A stretch of 64,000 nt of DNA from Paucihalobacter sp036825875 (GTDB lineage: Bacteria; Bacteroidota; Bacteroidia; Flavobacteriales; Flavobacteriaceae), in NCBI RefSeq assembly GCF_036825875.1, contig NZ_DAISXK010000009.1, positions 1-64,000 on the forward strand, read 5' to 3'. This document shows, one piece after another, positions 24,105 through 32,580 of the stretch. Positions within the stretch are counted from its first letter, which is position 1. The number at the start of each line of letters is the position of its first letter. Under the pieces are notes generated by a model. The model was not told the origin of the DNA. It saw only the letters and a list, made by a program, of their open reading frames with translations, and did not search any database. The translations under genes were made by a program, and so were the position numbers.

Positions 24105-26099
24105 ATGAATATACAAGAAACCATAGCGCAACTTAGAGACGAATTACACCAGCATAACTATAATTATTATGTTTTGGACGCGCCCACTATTTCCGATTTT
24201 GAATTTGACCAATTATTAGATAAACTTCAAAAGTTAGAAAAGGAGCATCCAGAATTTTCTGACGACAATTCACCCACACAACGCGTTGGTGGCGCAATTA
24301 CTAAAAACTTCGAAACGGTAACGCACAAAAACCGAATGTATTCGCTTTCTAATTCCTATTCAAAAGAAGATTTATTGGATTGGGAAAGCCGCATTAAAAA
24401 AATGGTTGATGGTGAGGTTCACTATACATGTGAATTAAAATATGATGGTGCTTCTATTAATTTAACCTATAAAAATGGTTTTTTGCTAAGTGCCGTTACC
24501 CGTGGTGATGGTGAAAAAGGTGACGACGTTACAGCTAATGTTAAAACTATAAAGTCTGTTCCTTTAAAATTATCAGGCGATTTTCCTGAAGAATTTGAAA
24601 TTAGAGGTGAAATCATTCTGCCGATTGATGGATTTAATAAAATGAATGAAGAGCGCCTAGAAATTGGCGAAGAACCGTACCGAAACCCCAGAAACACAGC
24701 CTCAGGAAGTTTAAAATTACAAGACAGTGCTGAGGTTTCCAAACGCCCTTTGGAATGTTTGCTTTACAGTATAAAGAGCGATAATCTTTTCGCCGATAAT
24801 CAATATGAAAGTCTTCAAAAGGCGAGAAATTGGGGTTTTAAAGTTCCGAAGGAAGCCAAATTGGTTCATGATATCGATGAAGTATTAGCCTACATTTCAA
24901 ATTGGGACAAGCAGCGACACCATTTGCCTTATGAAATTGACGGTGTTGTAGTAAAGGTCAATAGTTTTGCTCAGCAAGATGAACTTGGCTTTACTGCAAA
25001 ATCGCCGCGTTGGGCGATGGCTTATAAATTTAAAGCTGAACGGGTGAGTACGCTTCTAAATGCGATTACCTATCAGGTTGGTCGCACGGGTGCGGTTACG
25101 CCAGTTGCCAATTTAGAACCGGTTGAATTGGCTGGAACCATTGTAAAACGTGCCTCATTACACAATGCAGATATTATAGAAAAATTAGATATTAGGGTAG
25201 GAGATACGGTATTTGTAGAAAAGGGTGGTGAAATCATTCCCAAAATAATTGCTGTTGATCTTACAAAGCGTTTGCCGAATTCTAGTCCTACCGAATACCT
25301 AACGCATTGCCCCGAATGTGATACCATGTTAGAGCGCATTGAAGGTGAAGCGCAACATTACTGCCCGAATTATAATTCCTGTAATCCTCAAATCATTGGA
25401 CGAATTCAACATTTTATATCCAGAAAAGCTTTGGATATTGATGGACTTGGGGCAGAAACTGTGACTTTATTAGTGAATGCAGGTCTTATCAGCAACTATT
25501 CCGATTTATTTGAACTAACAAAAGATCAAGTTATTCCGTTGGAACGAATGGCCGATAAAAGCGCAGAAAATTTAATCAATGGAATAGAGGCATCTAAAGC
25601 GATTCCTTTTGAGCGTGTACTATTCGCATTAGGAATTAGATATGTTGGTGAAACCGTTGCTAAAAAATTAGCTAAGCATTTTAAAAATATCGATGCGATT
25701 GCACTTTCGAGTTTCGAGGAATTAAAGAATGTAGATGAAATTGGAGAAAAAATTGCAGAAAGTGTTAAAGCCTTCTTTGAAGCGGAAGAAAATAGAAACA
25801 TAATTAGCAGACTTAAATCATTCGGTTTGAAATTTGAGCTAGATGAATCGGAACTAGCAAACCAAACCGATAAATTAAAAGGACAAACTATTGTTGTTTC
25901 CGGCGTATTCGAAAATATTTCAAGAAATGAAATTAAAAAGTTAATTGAAGACAATGGCGGTAGGGTAGCATCTTCAATTTCTACAAAAACTTCTTTCGTA
26001 GTGGCAGGGAACGATATGGGACCGAGCAAAAGAACAAAAGCCGAAAGCTTGAACATTCCTATTATTTCTGAAGTGGATTTTCTAAATAAACTGATGTAA
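24105..26099 (+). CDS. ligA: NAD-dependent DNA ligase
   Basis: LigA seals nicks in double-stranded DNA with NAD as cofactor and is essential for joining Okazaki fragments. It has 664 residues with the full architecture: Ia domain (HNYNYYVLDAPTISDFEFDQ), adenylation domain with the lysine in CELKYDGAS (Lys112), OB fold, a four-cysteine zinc finger (CPECDTML...HYCPNYNSC), helix-hairpin-helix region (DIDGLGAETV, IRYVGETVA) and a C-terminal BRCT domain from about 590 (QTIVVSGVFENISR). All key residues are present. Confidence 0.98.
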   Translation: MNIQETIAQLRDELHQHNYNYYVLDAPTISDFEFDQLLDKLQKLEKEHPEFSDDNSPTQRVGGAITKNFETVTHKNRMYSLSNSYSKEDLLDWESRIKKMVDGEVHYTCELKYDGASINLTYKNGFLLSAVTRGDGEKGDDVTANVKTIKSVPLKLSGDFPEEFEIRGEIILPIDGFNKMNEERLEIGEEPYRNPRNTASGSLKLQDSAEVSKRPLECLLYSIKSDNLFADNQYESLQKARNWGFKVPKEAKLVHDIDEVLAYISNWDKQRHHLPYEIDGVVVKVNSFAQQDELGFTAKSPRWAMAYKFKAERVSTLLNAITYQVGRTGAVTPVANLEPVELAGTIVKRASLHNADIIEKLDIRVGDTVFVEKGGEIIPKIIAVDLTKRLPNSSPTEYLTHCPECDTMLERIEGEAQHYCPNYNSCNPQIIGRIQHFISRKALDIDGLGAETVTLLVNAGLISNYSDLFELTKDQVIPLERMADKSAENLINGIEASKAIPFERVLFALGIRYVGETVAKKLAKHFKNIDAIALSSFEELKNVDEIGEKIAESVKAFFEAEENRNIISRLKSFGLKFELDESELANQTDKLKGQTIVVSGVFENISRNEIKKLIEDNGGRVASSISTKTSFVVAGNDMGPSKRTKAESLNIPIISEVDFLNKLM

Positions 26100-26165
26100 A
26101 TTCTTACAAAATTAAAAAAAACATCGTTAAAATGTCAAATAATTCGTTTATATGTAAATTATTTT

Positions 26166-26173
26166 TATATTTG
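26166..26173 (+). promoter_or_regulatory. Promoter -7 box
   Basis: TATATTTG matches TAnnTTTG, 19 nt before the ATG of the membrane protein gene at 26193. No good -33 element was identified. Confidence 0.5.
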
Positions 26174-26192
26174 TAAACCCAAATCTATTAAA

Positions 26193-26930
26193 ATGAACGA
26201 TAAGCTAGTTCTTAAAAGCCTACTTGTATTGTTGGCAATCGCCTTTATAGTTGTGCAAGTTATGGGCATGGAGTTTTATGGCGCTGGAATAAAAGCAGTT
26301 TTATTAATTGGACTCACAGCACTTTATTACATGTCTGTTGAACAAAAAAGTATTTATTTCAAATTATTTTTATTATTTTTCACTGCTGGCGCAATTCTTG
26401 ACTTTGTAGCATGGTTAGAACTTACCACTTCATTATTTAACAATAAAGTTTATTACTACGTTATTAATTCACTTTTTATTTTCGCATATTTATTGCTGAT
26501 CATAAAAGTGTTACGTGGGTTAGACCTGAAGATATTGGTCAGAAAATTACCGTTTCACATCATTATTCTTGTAGTATTGGATGTTTTTAGCGTAATTGTT
26601 ATTTCTGAAACAACTGAAAAGGTTCTAAATCCAACAGAATATTTCCTTGAATTTGTTTACAACTCGGTTGTGATGGCTTTACTTTCTGTTGCCTTGTTAA
26701 ATTATATTTACAGAGATGATATTAAATCTATGAATCTTTTAATAGGCTCAATATTAATTGTTTTCTCTGAGGTAATTCAACTAGCATATTTTTACATTGA
26801 GAGCAGCAATACACTCAATATTATGTGTTCGGTTTTACTGGTTGGAGCATTTTTATTCTTTTATATTCATTCAACCTTGAAAAACAGCGAACCTATCATG
26901 AGTCCTTATAGTGACGATCTAAAAATTTAA
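26193..26930 (+). CDS. Polytopic membrane protein of unknown function (YhhN-like topology)
   Basis: This 245-residue protein has about eight hydrophobic helices with short loops and no signal peptide cleavage site. The helices include LLVLLAIAFIVVQVMGMEF, AVLLIGLTALYYMSV, LFLLFFTAGAILDFVAWLE and IMCSVLLVGAFLFFYIHS. The overall pattern resembles YhhN/TMEM86 lysoplasmalogenase-like proteins, but I could not confirm the key motifs, so this is only a topology comparison. It has its own promoter-like box and stands alone between ligA and the convergent nucleotidase genes. Confidence 0.8.
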   Translation: MNDKLVLKSLLVLLAIAFIVVQVMGMEFYGAGIKAVLLIGLTALYYMSVEQKSIYFKLFLLFFTAGAILDFVAWLELTTSLFNNKVYYYVINSLFIFAYLLLIIKVLRGLDLKILVRKLPFHIIILVVLDVFSVIVISETTEKVLNPTEYFLEFVYNSVVMALLSVALLNYIYRDDIKSMNLLIGSILIVFSEVIQLAYFYIESSNTLNIMCSVLLVGAFLFFYIHSTLKNSEPIMSPYSDDLKI

Positions 26931-26951
26931 GTCTTAAATTTTAATAATTTA

Positions 26952-27860
26952 TCAAACAATGATTGAAGTTCCTTTACTGTCAGCTTTCCCTGCAGCATCA
27001 AAATAGAAATCAATTTTTCCTAAATACAATCCGAAACAACCCACTTGATTTACCAATATATTTTTATTTTCTGCATTTTTAGTAACAGTCGGTTTATCTA
27101 AAAAGGTGTGTGTATGACCGCCTATAATTAAATCAATATTCTTGGTTAAACTAGCAAGTTTTAAATCGGAAATTTTCTCACTGTTCGAATAGTTATAGCC
27201 CAAATGCGACAGGCAAATTATTAAATCGCATCCTTCGTTTTCTTTTAGAGTTCTGGCAGTGTCTTGAGCAATTTCAACTGGATCGAGATATTCGGTTTCT
27301 TTATACAGACTTTTATCTACGAGACCTCTCAATTCAATACCAAGCCCGAAGATTCCAATTTTAATGCCATCTTTTACGATAATATGATAAGGTTTTACAT
27401 GGGTATCCATTACCGTATTTCTAAAATTATAATTAGCGGATACAAATTGAAAATCGGCGTACGGCAGTTGTGTATAAAGCCCGTCAATACCGTTGTCAAA
27501 ATCGTGATTGCCAATGGTAGCCACATCGTATTTAAGCTTGCTCATCAACTTAAATTCCAATTCGCCACCGTAATAATTAAAATAGGGTGTGCCTTGAAAA
27601 ATATCGCCAGCATCCAATAAAAGTGTATTTGGATTTTCTTGTCTTATGGCTTCAATTAAACTAGCGCGTTTGGCAACACCACCTTTATTGGCATTTCGTC
27701 CATCTTCGGGGCCAAAAGCATCAACATGGCTGTGAACATCATTGGTGTGAAGAATGGTGATTTTCTTTTGTGGTTTTGCCAACGATTGTAAACTTAATCC
27801 ACCCAAACCTAAAAAAGCAGTTGCCAAAGTTGTTTGTTGCACAAATTGTCTTCTTTTCAT
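26952..27860 (-). CDS. 5'-nucleotidase, metallophosphoesterase domain protein
   Basis: This 302-residue exported protein corresponds to the N-terminal catalytic domain of UshA-type 5'-nucleotidases. The start MKRRQFVQQTTLATAFLGLG resembles a Tat signal peptide. Metal-binding motifs are ILHTNDVHSHVDAF, LLDAGDIFQGTPYF, TIGNHDFDNG and IIGGHTHTF, covering the usual two-metal site. The C-terminal substrate-binding domain is not in this protein; it is encoded by the gene directly upstream (4-nt gap). Together they would form a two-subunit enzyme hydrolysing extracytoplasmic nucleotides. Confidence 0.92.
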   Translation of the reverse strand: MKRRQFVQQTTLATAFLGLGGLSLQSLAKPQKKITILHTNDVHSHVDAFGPEDGRNANKGGVAKRASLIEAIRQENPNTLLLDAGDIFQGTPYFNYYGGELEFKLMSKLKYDVATIGNHDFDNGIDGLYTQLPYADFQFVSANYNFRNTVMDTHVKPYHIIVKDGIKIGIFGLGIELRGLVDKSLYKETEYLDPVEIAQDTARTLKENEGCDLIICLSHLGYNYSNSEKISDLKLASLTKNIDLIIGGHTHTFLDKPTVTKNAENKNILVNQVGCFGLYLGKIDFYFDAAGKADSKGTSIIV

Positions 27861-27864
27861 TTAA

Positions 27865-28620
27865 TTAATTTTTTTGGGTGAATCGATCGTCAATAACTGG
27901 GTTTAGTGTATCAACTTTTTTAAAATAGTCGATGAGTGTAGTTCTTACTTTATAGTCTAATACATACTCACCTTCATTTGGTTGAAAAAAGACCATGCCA
28001 TCTCCACCATTGTATAAATAATCGTTTGTGGCAATGTAATAAATTTTATGTTTTTCAATTGGCTTCCCATTGACTGATGAAGAAATAACTTTGAAATCCT
28101 TGTCTAGTTCCAATTGTAATCCTGAAATTGGATGTGCTCGCTTTGCGCGACTTAAATATGCGATTAGATCTTCAATTTGCTGACCTTTAAGCGCTACGAC
28201 AATCACCGAGTTTTCAAACGGCATCACGCCAAATGCAGTGCGAGTTGTCACATTTCCTTTCGAAATTATAGAACGAATACCGCCGTGATTCAGCAGCACA
28301 AAATCAATATTGTTACCTGTACGGGAGTTAAAAATAGGATTAGATTGTTCTAAAACCACATCGGCAACCAAATTGCCAATGGCAGTATTTAAATGCCCAT
28401 CAGTTTTAGAATAGGTATCTACCGCATAAGCCAAAACACTATCCAAATCTTTATTGATGCGCTCTCGATAAGGCGCAACAAAATTTTCGATGTCTTGATT
28501 GGTGGCTAAGTTATCGTTAATTTCAATGCGTTTGCCTTCAATTTTAACAAGCTGAAAATCGTTTTTACAACTCACAAAAAGCAAGGCTACTGCTATAATA
28601 CTTAGGTTTTTTATAGTCAT
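27865..28620 (-). CDS. 5'-nucleotidase C-terminal domain lipoprotein
   Basis: This 251-residue lipoprotein (lipobox FVSC at about 14-17) corresponds to the C-terminal domain of UshA-type 5'-nucleotidases, which binds the nucleoside moiety. Recognised segments are HLNTAIGNLVADVVLEQ, DFVLLNHGGIRSIISKGNVT, GVMPFENSVIVVALKGQQIE and YYIATNDYLYNGGDGM. The metal-binding domain is encoded separately just downstream. Each half has its own export signal, so this is a split gene pair in inverted domain order, not a frameshift. Confidence 0.92.
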   Translation of the reverse strand: MTIKNLSIIAVALLFVSCKNDFQLVKIEGKRIEINDNLATNQDIENFVAPYRERINKDLDSVLAYAVDTYSKTDGHLNTAIGNLVADVVLEQSNPIFNSRTGNNIDFVLLNHGGIRSIISKGNVTTRTAFGVMPFENSVIVVALKGQQIEDLIAYLSRAKRAHPISGLQLELDKDFKVISSSVNGKPIEKHKIYYIATNDYLYNGGDGMVFFQPNEGEYVLDYKVRTTLIDYFKKVDTLNPVIDDRFTQKN

Positions 28621-28664
28621 TAAAATCTATATTAATGTTAACAAAAAGTTGTGACACCTTTTGC

Positions 28665-28672
28665 TACCTTTG
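28665..28672 (+). promoter_or_regulatory. Promoter -7 box of dapA unit
   Basis: TACCTTTG matches TAnnTTTG, 18 nt before the ATG at 28691. It would drive the DUF6913-like gene and dapA. Confidence 0.5.
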
Positions 28673-28690
28673 TCCAAAGGTTAAATATAA

Positions 28691-29209
28691 ATGTTTTTAA
28701 AGGGTTTTCGGGACAAGTCAAACCAAAAATTTATTAAGAAATTATTAAATAACAAACCGCCTACTGTGGTGGCTAATGAGCTTCAAACAATTGGAGTTTT
28801 ATTAAATTTTAATGAATTTAATGATTTTGAATTATTTAGAAAACTATTTAAAGAATTGGAATTAACATCGCCAAAGTGTCGGGTAGCGGCATTTATAGAC
28901 GATGAAAAGCAAATCACTAGTACCTGGAACACTTATTTTATACCTAAAAATATTGGATGGAATGGCAAAATTGAAAGTGTTGATTTAGAAACATTCATTA
29001 ATGCCGATTTTGATGTTTTGATAAGTTATTACAATCAAAGTAAGGTTGAGTTAAATCTTATAACGGCATTATCTAAAGCCAAATTTAAAATAGGATTGAC
29101 CAATGTTGATGACCGTTATTACGATTTAATCATTAATATAAAAACAGACCAATTCAATATATTCAAAACAGAATTAAAAAAATATTTAAAGATTTTAAAA
29201 TTAATTTAA
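28691..29209 (+). CDS. DUF6913-like protein of unknown function
   Basis: This 172-residue cytosolic protein has no signal or membrane segment. The N-terminus is basic (MFLKGFRDKSNQKFIKKLLN) and the centre has an alternating beta/alpha pattern (NADFDVLISYYNQSKVELNL, ALSKAKFKIGLTNVDDRYYD). I recall it as the DUF6913 family found upstream of dapA in Flavobacteriaceae, but the family name is from memory. Its stop shares bases with the dapA start (overlap of 1 nt), so it is translationally coupled to dapA. The function is unknown. Confidence 0.75.
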   Translation: MFLKGFRDKSNQKFIKKLLNNKPPTVVANELQTIGVLLNFNEFNDFELFRKLFKELELTSPKCRVAAFIDDEKQITSTWNTYFIPKNIGWNGKIESVDLETFINADFDVLISYYNQSKVELNLITALSKAKFKIGLTNVDDRYYDLIINIKTDQFNIFKTELKKYLKILKLI

Positions 29210-30084
29210 TGACACAATTTTTCGGCACTGGCGTGGCTCTAATAACGCCATTCAATCAAGATTTATCGGTAGATTATTCAGCACTTAAAAAATTGGTTGA
29301 GTACAACATTGAAAACGGTACCAATTATTTGGTAATTAGCGGTACAACAGGTGAAAGTGTAACTATTACAGCAGAAGAAAAAGTTGAAATAATTAACACG
29401 ATTAAAAAAGTTAATGCTGGCAGAATACCTATAGTTTTAGGAATTGGTGGCAACAATACTTATAGTGTAATCGAAGAAATTAAATCGACTAATTTTGAAG
29501 GTATCGATGCCATTTTATCTGTGTCGCCATATTATAGTAAACCAACACAAGAAGGCATTTATCAGCATTTTAAAGCAGTTTCCGATGCGAGTCCGGTACC
29601 TATTATATTGTATAATGTACCAGGAAGAACATCATCCAACATGTTACCCGAAACGACGTTGCGATTAGCAAACGATTTTGAAAATATCATCGCAGTGAAG
29701 GAAGCTGGCAACAATGTGGCGCAATACCTCCAACTTTTAAAAAATAAACCAAATGACTTTTTAATCATTTCTGGTGATGACGATTTGGCTCTGGGTGTGG
29801 TATTGGCAGGTGGAGCTGGTGTAATTTCAGTGATTGGTCAAGCTCTACCTAAACAATTTACGTCTATGATTCAGTTAGGTTTAAAAGGAAAAGCTAAAGG
29901 AGCTTATGAACTACACTTTAAATTAATGGATATAACAGGACTAATTTTTAAAGAAAATAATCCTGCAGGAATTAAGGCAGTTTTAGAAGCTTTAGGTATT
30001 TCTAACGATTTTGTTAGATTGCCTTTAGTTCCTGCTTCGACAAGTTTGAAAGGCGAAATTAAAAGTGCTTTAGAGCAATTTTAA
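29209..30084 (+). CDS. dapA: 4-hydroxy-tetrahydrodipicolinate synthase
   Basis: DapA condenses pyruvate with aspartate semialdehyde in the first committed step to diaminopimelate and lysine. The TIM-barrel protein has 291 residues, the usual length. The Schiff-base lysine is in IIAVKEAGNN (Lys164), the catalytic tyrosine in ILYNVPGRTS (Tyr135), and the substrate loop GTTGES is at about 45-50. The product feeds the pathway that ends with dapF at 10.8 kb. It is followed by bamD, rpoZ, coaBC, porD and recN on the same strand. Confidence 0.97.
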   Translation: MTQFFGTGVALITPFNQDLSVDYSALKKLVEYNIENGTNYLVISGTTGESVTITAEEKVEIINTIKKVNAGRIPIVLGIGGNNTYSVIEEIKSTNFEGIDAILSVSPYYSKPTQEGIYQHFKAVSDASPVPIILYNVPGRTSSNMLPETTLRLANDFENIIAVKEAGNNVAQYLQLLKNKPNDFLIISGDDDLALGVVLAGGAGVISVIGQALPKQFTSMIQLGLKGKAKGAYELHFKLMDITGLIFKENNPAGIKAVLEALGISNDFVRLPLVPASTSLKGEIKSALEQF

Positions 30085-30182
30085 ACATAAATAAGTGCAA
30101 ATATAAAATTTTCTAAAACAGAATTCTGATAATTATTTGATGTACAAAACAATAATTGTTTTTATTATACGTATAAAAAATG

Positions 30183-30190
30183 TACATTTG
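30183..30190 (+). promoter_or_regulatory. Promoter -7 box of bamD unit
   Basis: TACATTTG matches TAnnTTTG and ends 15 nt before the bamD ATG at 30206. A TTG at 30156-30158 lies 24 nt upstream, slightly further than ideal for a -33 element. The box lies inside a possible longer reading frame of bamD, which supports the shorter start. Confidence 0.5.
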
Positions 30191-30205
30191 CCAACTATTT
30201 TAGTT

Positions 30206-31006
30206 ATGAAAAACACCGTATATATATTATCTTTTTTGCTTGTATTGACATCTTGTAGTGATTTTCAAAAGGCTTTAAAGTCTGAGGATACTGCTACAAA
30301 ATTCCAGTTGGGCACTACCTTGTTTGAAGAGGGTAAGTGGAACAAAGCCAATAGGTTATTTGCTCAAATTGTGCCAGAATATCGTGGAAAACCGCAAGCT
30401 GAGAAACTTATGTATATGTATGCCATGACCTTTTACAATATGGAAGATTTTTATCTATCGGCATATCAATTAGAGCGTTTTGAAAGTAGCTACCCCAATA
30501 GTGAAAAGGTAGAAGAAGCCGGATTTTTGGCTGCCAAAAGTGCCTATAAAATTTCACCAATTTATAGCAAGGAGCAAAAAGAGACTATTGAAGCTATCGA
30601 AAAACTTCAACTTTTTATAAACAGATATCCCGATTCGCAATATCTCTCCGAAGCCAATAACATGGTTAAAGAATTAGATTTAAAATTAGAAAGAAAAGCA
30701 TACGAAATTGCCAAGCAATATAACAAAATAACCGACTATTCGGCTTCTATCAAGTCTTGCGAAAATTTTATTTTAGAATTTCCAGGGAGCGTTTATAGAG
30801 AAGATATATTTTTTGTGAGATTAGATTCAGCTTATAAATTTGCAATAAACAGCGTGGAATCTAAAAAACAAGATAGAATTAAAGAAGCGCTTACATATTT
30901 CCAGGCATTTAAAAAATCCTATCCAAAATCAGGAAATATGGAATTGGCAGAATCGATGAATACCGAATTAGTAGACTTGCAACAACAATTTAATACCAAA
31001 AGTTAA
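30206..31006 (+). CDS. bamD: Outer membrane protein assembly factor BamD
   Basis: BamD is the essential lipoprotein of the BAM complex that inserts beta-barrel proteins into the outer membrane. From the ATG at 30206 it has 266 residues and a lipoprotein signal MKNTVYILSFLLVLTSC with lipobox LTSC. A start 69 nt upstream would place 23 residues before this signal and cross a promoter-like box, so it is rejected. TPR-type helices follow (LGTTLFEEGKWNKANRLFAQ, DFYLSAYQLERFESSYPNSE, FINRYPDSQYLSEANN). It is followed by rpoZ after 13 nt. Confidence 0.92.
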   Translation: MKNTVYILSFLLVLTSCSDFQKALKSEDTATKFQLGTTLFEEGKWNKANRLFAQIVPEYRGKPQAEKLMYMYAMTFYNMEDFYLSAYQLERFESSYPNSEKVEEAGFLAAKSAYKISPIYSKEQKETIEAIEKLQLFINRYPDSQYLSEANNMVKELDLKLERKAYEIAKQYNKITDYSASIKSCENFILEFPGSVYREDIFFVRLDSAYKFAINSVESKKQDRIKEALTYFQAFKKSYPKSGNMELAESMNTELVDLQQQFNTKS

Positions 31007-31019
31007 TACCTTATATAAA

Positions 31020-31349
31020 ATGGATTTAAAAGGCACAAAAGCTCCCGTAAGTACTGTAACTTACAATCGTAATCAAGTAGATGCACCTACCGATAACATC
31101 TATGAAGCAATTGCTGTAATTTCAAAACGCGCTGAGCAAATCAACACGGATATTAGACGTGAGCTAGTTGATAAACTTGAAGAGTTTGCAACTTTCAACG
31201 ATAGCTTAGAAGAAATTTTTGAAAACAAAGAACAAATCGAAGTATCTAAATTTTACGAAAAATTACCAAAACCACATGCTTTAGCAGTGCAAGAATGGTT
31301 GGACGATAAAATTTACTATCGCAATACGGAAGACAGCATCCCAGAATAA
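31020..31349 (+). CDS. rpoZ: DNA-directed RNA polymerase subunit omega family protein
   Basis: This 109-residue Bacteroidota-type omega subunit would help assemble the beta' subunit of RNA polymerase. The segment DNIYEAIAVISKRAEQINTD (about 26-45) corresponds to the conserved omega helix with its A-x-x-x-x-x-R pattern. The C-terminal extension up to residue 109 is specific to this phylum. The place between bamD and coaBC is also characteristic; in many other bacteria the omega gene likewise lies near a coaBC homologue. Sequence similarity to the proteobacterial protein is low, so context contributes to the call. Confidence 0.85.
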   Translation: MDLKGTKAPVSTVTYNRNQVDAPTDNIYEAIAVISKRAEQINTDIRRELVDKLEEFATFNDSLEEIFENKEQIEVSKFYEKLPKPHALAVQEWLDDKIYYRNTEDSIPE

Positions 31350-31356
31350 CTATTTA

Positions 31357-32580
31357 ATGTCTATTTTAAGCGGTAAAAATATTTTAGTCGGTATAAGTGC
31401 CGGAATTGCTGCTTACAAATCTGCACACTTAGTAAGAGGCTTTATTAAAGCAGGCGCCAACGTAAAAGTTGTAATGACGCCTGCTTCAAAAGACTTTATA
31501 ACGTCGCTTACGCTTTCTACTCTTTCAAAAAATCCTGTTTTGTCATCTTTTGTCAATGAAAAAGATGGTGGTAAAAACGATAATCCCATGTGGAACAATC
31601 ACGTAGAATTAGGCCTATGGGCCGATTATTTTGTGATTGCACCAGCCACTGCTAACACCTTGTCTAAAATGGCGACTGGCGAATGCGACAACCTTCTATT
31701 GGCCACGTATCTGTCAGCTAAATGCCAAGTTTTCGTCGCACCCGCAATGGATTTGGATATGTACAAACACCCAAGCGTAATAACCGCTCTCGAAAAATTA
31801 GCATCTTACAATAATATTATCATTCCTGCTACCTTGGGTGAATTGGCGAGCGGATTGGTTGGCGAAGGTAGAATGGCCGAGCCTGAAGATATAGTTACTT
31901 TCCTTGAAACGTATGTTTTAAAGCAATTGCCATTATATGGCAAAAAAGTTTTAATTACGGCTGGTCCCACGTATGAAGCGATAGATCCAGTGCGTTTTAT
32001 TGGAAATCATTCTAGTGGAAAAATGGGCTTTGAAATCGCAAAAGCAGCGGCAAATTTGGGTGCTGAGGTTATGCTAATCACTGGTCCTTCAGCGGAAACT
32101 GTAAACCATTCATCAATTAAACGTATTGATGTAGTAAGTGCAGAACAAATGTACGATGCCGTTCACCAATATTTCAATACCACGGATATTGCGATTCTCT
32201 CCGCTGCTGTAGCCGACTACAAACCCAAAATTTATGCCAGTCAAAAAATAAAAAAACAAGTTGCAACGTTATCCTTAGAATTAGAAAAAACAAAGGATAT
32301 TCTAAAAAGCTTAGGAGCGATCAAAACGCATCAGTTTTTAGTGGGATTTGCCTTAGAAACTGAAAATGAACTTGAAAATTCAAAACTCAAATTGAAATCT
32401 AAAAATCTCAATTTAATTGTCTTGAATTCTTTAAACGACGACGGAGCAGGATTTGGAGTATCCACAAATAAAGTTACCTTTATAACTGAAAATAACGAAA
32501 CAATTCAATTCAACAAAAAGCCAAAAGCAGAGGTAGCAATAGATTTGCTTCAACAAGTATTAAAACAATTACATGCTTAG
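31357..32580 (+). CDS. coaBC: Bifunctional phosphopantothenoylcysteine decarboxylase/synthetase
   Basis: CoaBC performs two successive steps of coenzyme A synthesis: joining cysteine to 4'-phosphopantothenate and decarboxylating the product. The CoaC flavoprotein half (1-185) shows VGISAGIAAYKSAHLVRGFI and VAPAMDLDMY, where many bacteria have PAMN. The CoaB half (190-407) starts with VLITAGPTYEAIDPVRFIGN and SSGKMGFEIA, and also has LSAAVADYKP. The 407-residue length is normal. It starts 7 nt after rpoZ and overlaps the next gene by 8 nt. Confidence 0.96.
   Translation: MSILSGKNILVGISAGIAAYKSAHLVRGFIKAGANVKVVMTPASKDFITSLTLSTLSKNPVLSSFVNEKDGGKNDNPMWNNHVELGLWADYFVIAPATANTLSKMATGECDNLLLATYLSAKCQVFVAPAMDLDMYKHPSVITALEKLASYNNIIIPATLGELASGLVGEGRMAEPEDIVTFLETYVLKQLPLYGKKVLITAGPTYEAIDPVRFIGNHSSGKMGFEIAKAAANLGAEVMLITGPSAETVNHSSIKRIDVVSAEQMYDAVHQYFNTTDIAILSAAVADYKPKIYASQKIKKQVATLSLELEKTKDILKSLGAIKTHQFLVGFALETENELENSKLKLKSKNLNLIVLNSLNDDGAGFGVSTNKVTFITENNETIQFNKKPKAEVAIDLLQQVLKQLHA

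Noticed and set aside
25526..26056. Long minus-strand open frame (176 codons) inside ligA
   Set aside because: It lies wholly antisense to the well-supported ligA, has low-complexity Ser/Leu-rich content typical of antisense frames, and no family match.
26952..28620. Interpretation of the two nucleotidase genes as one frameshifted gene
   Set aside because: The domain order is inverted relative to UshA, and each gene has its own start and export signal, so a frameshift cannot explain them.
30137..30205. Upstream start for bamD
   Set aside because: It would put 23 residues before a clear lipoprotein signal and would overlap a promoter-like box.
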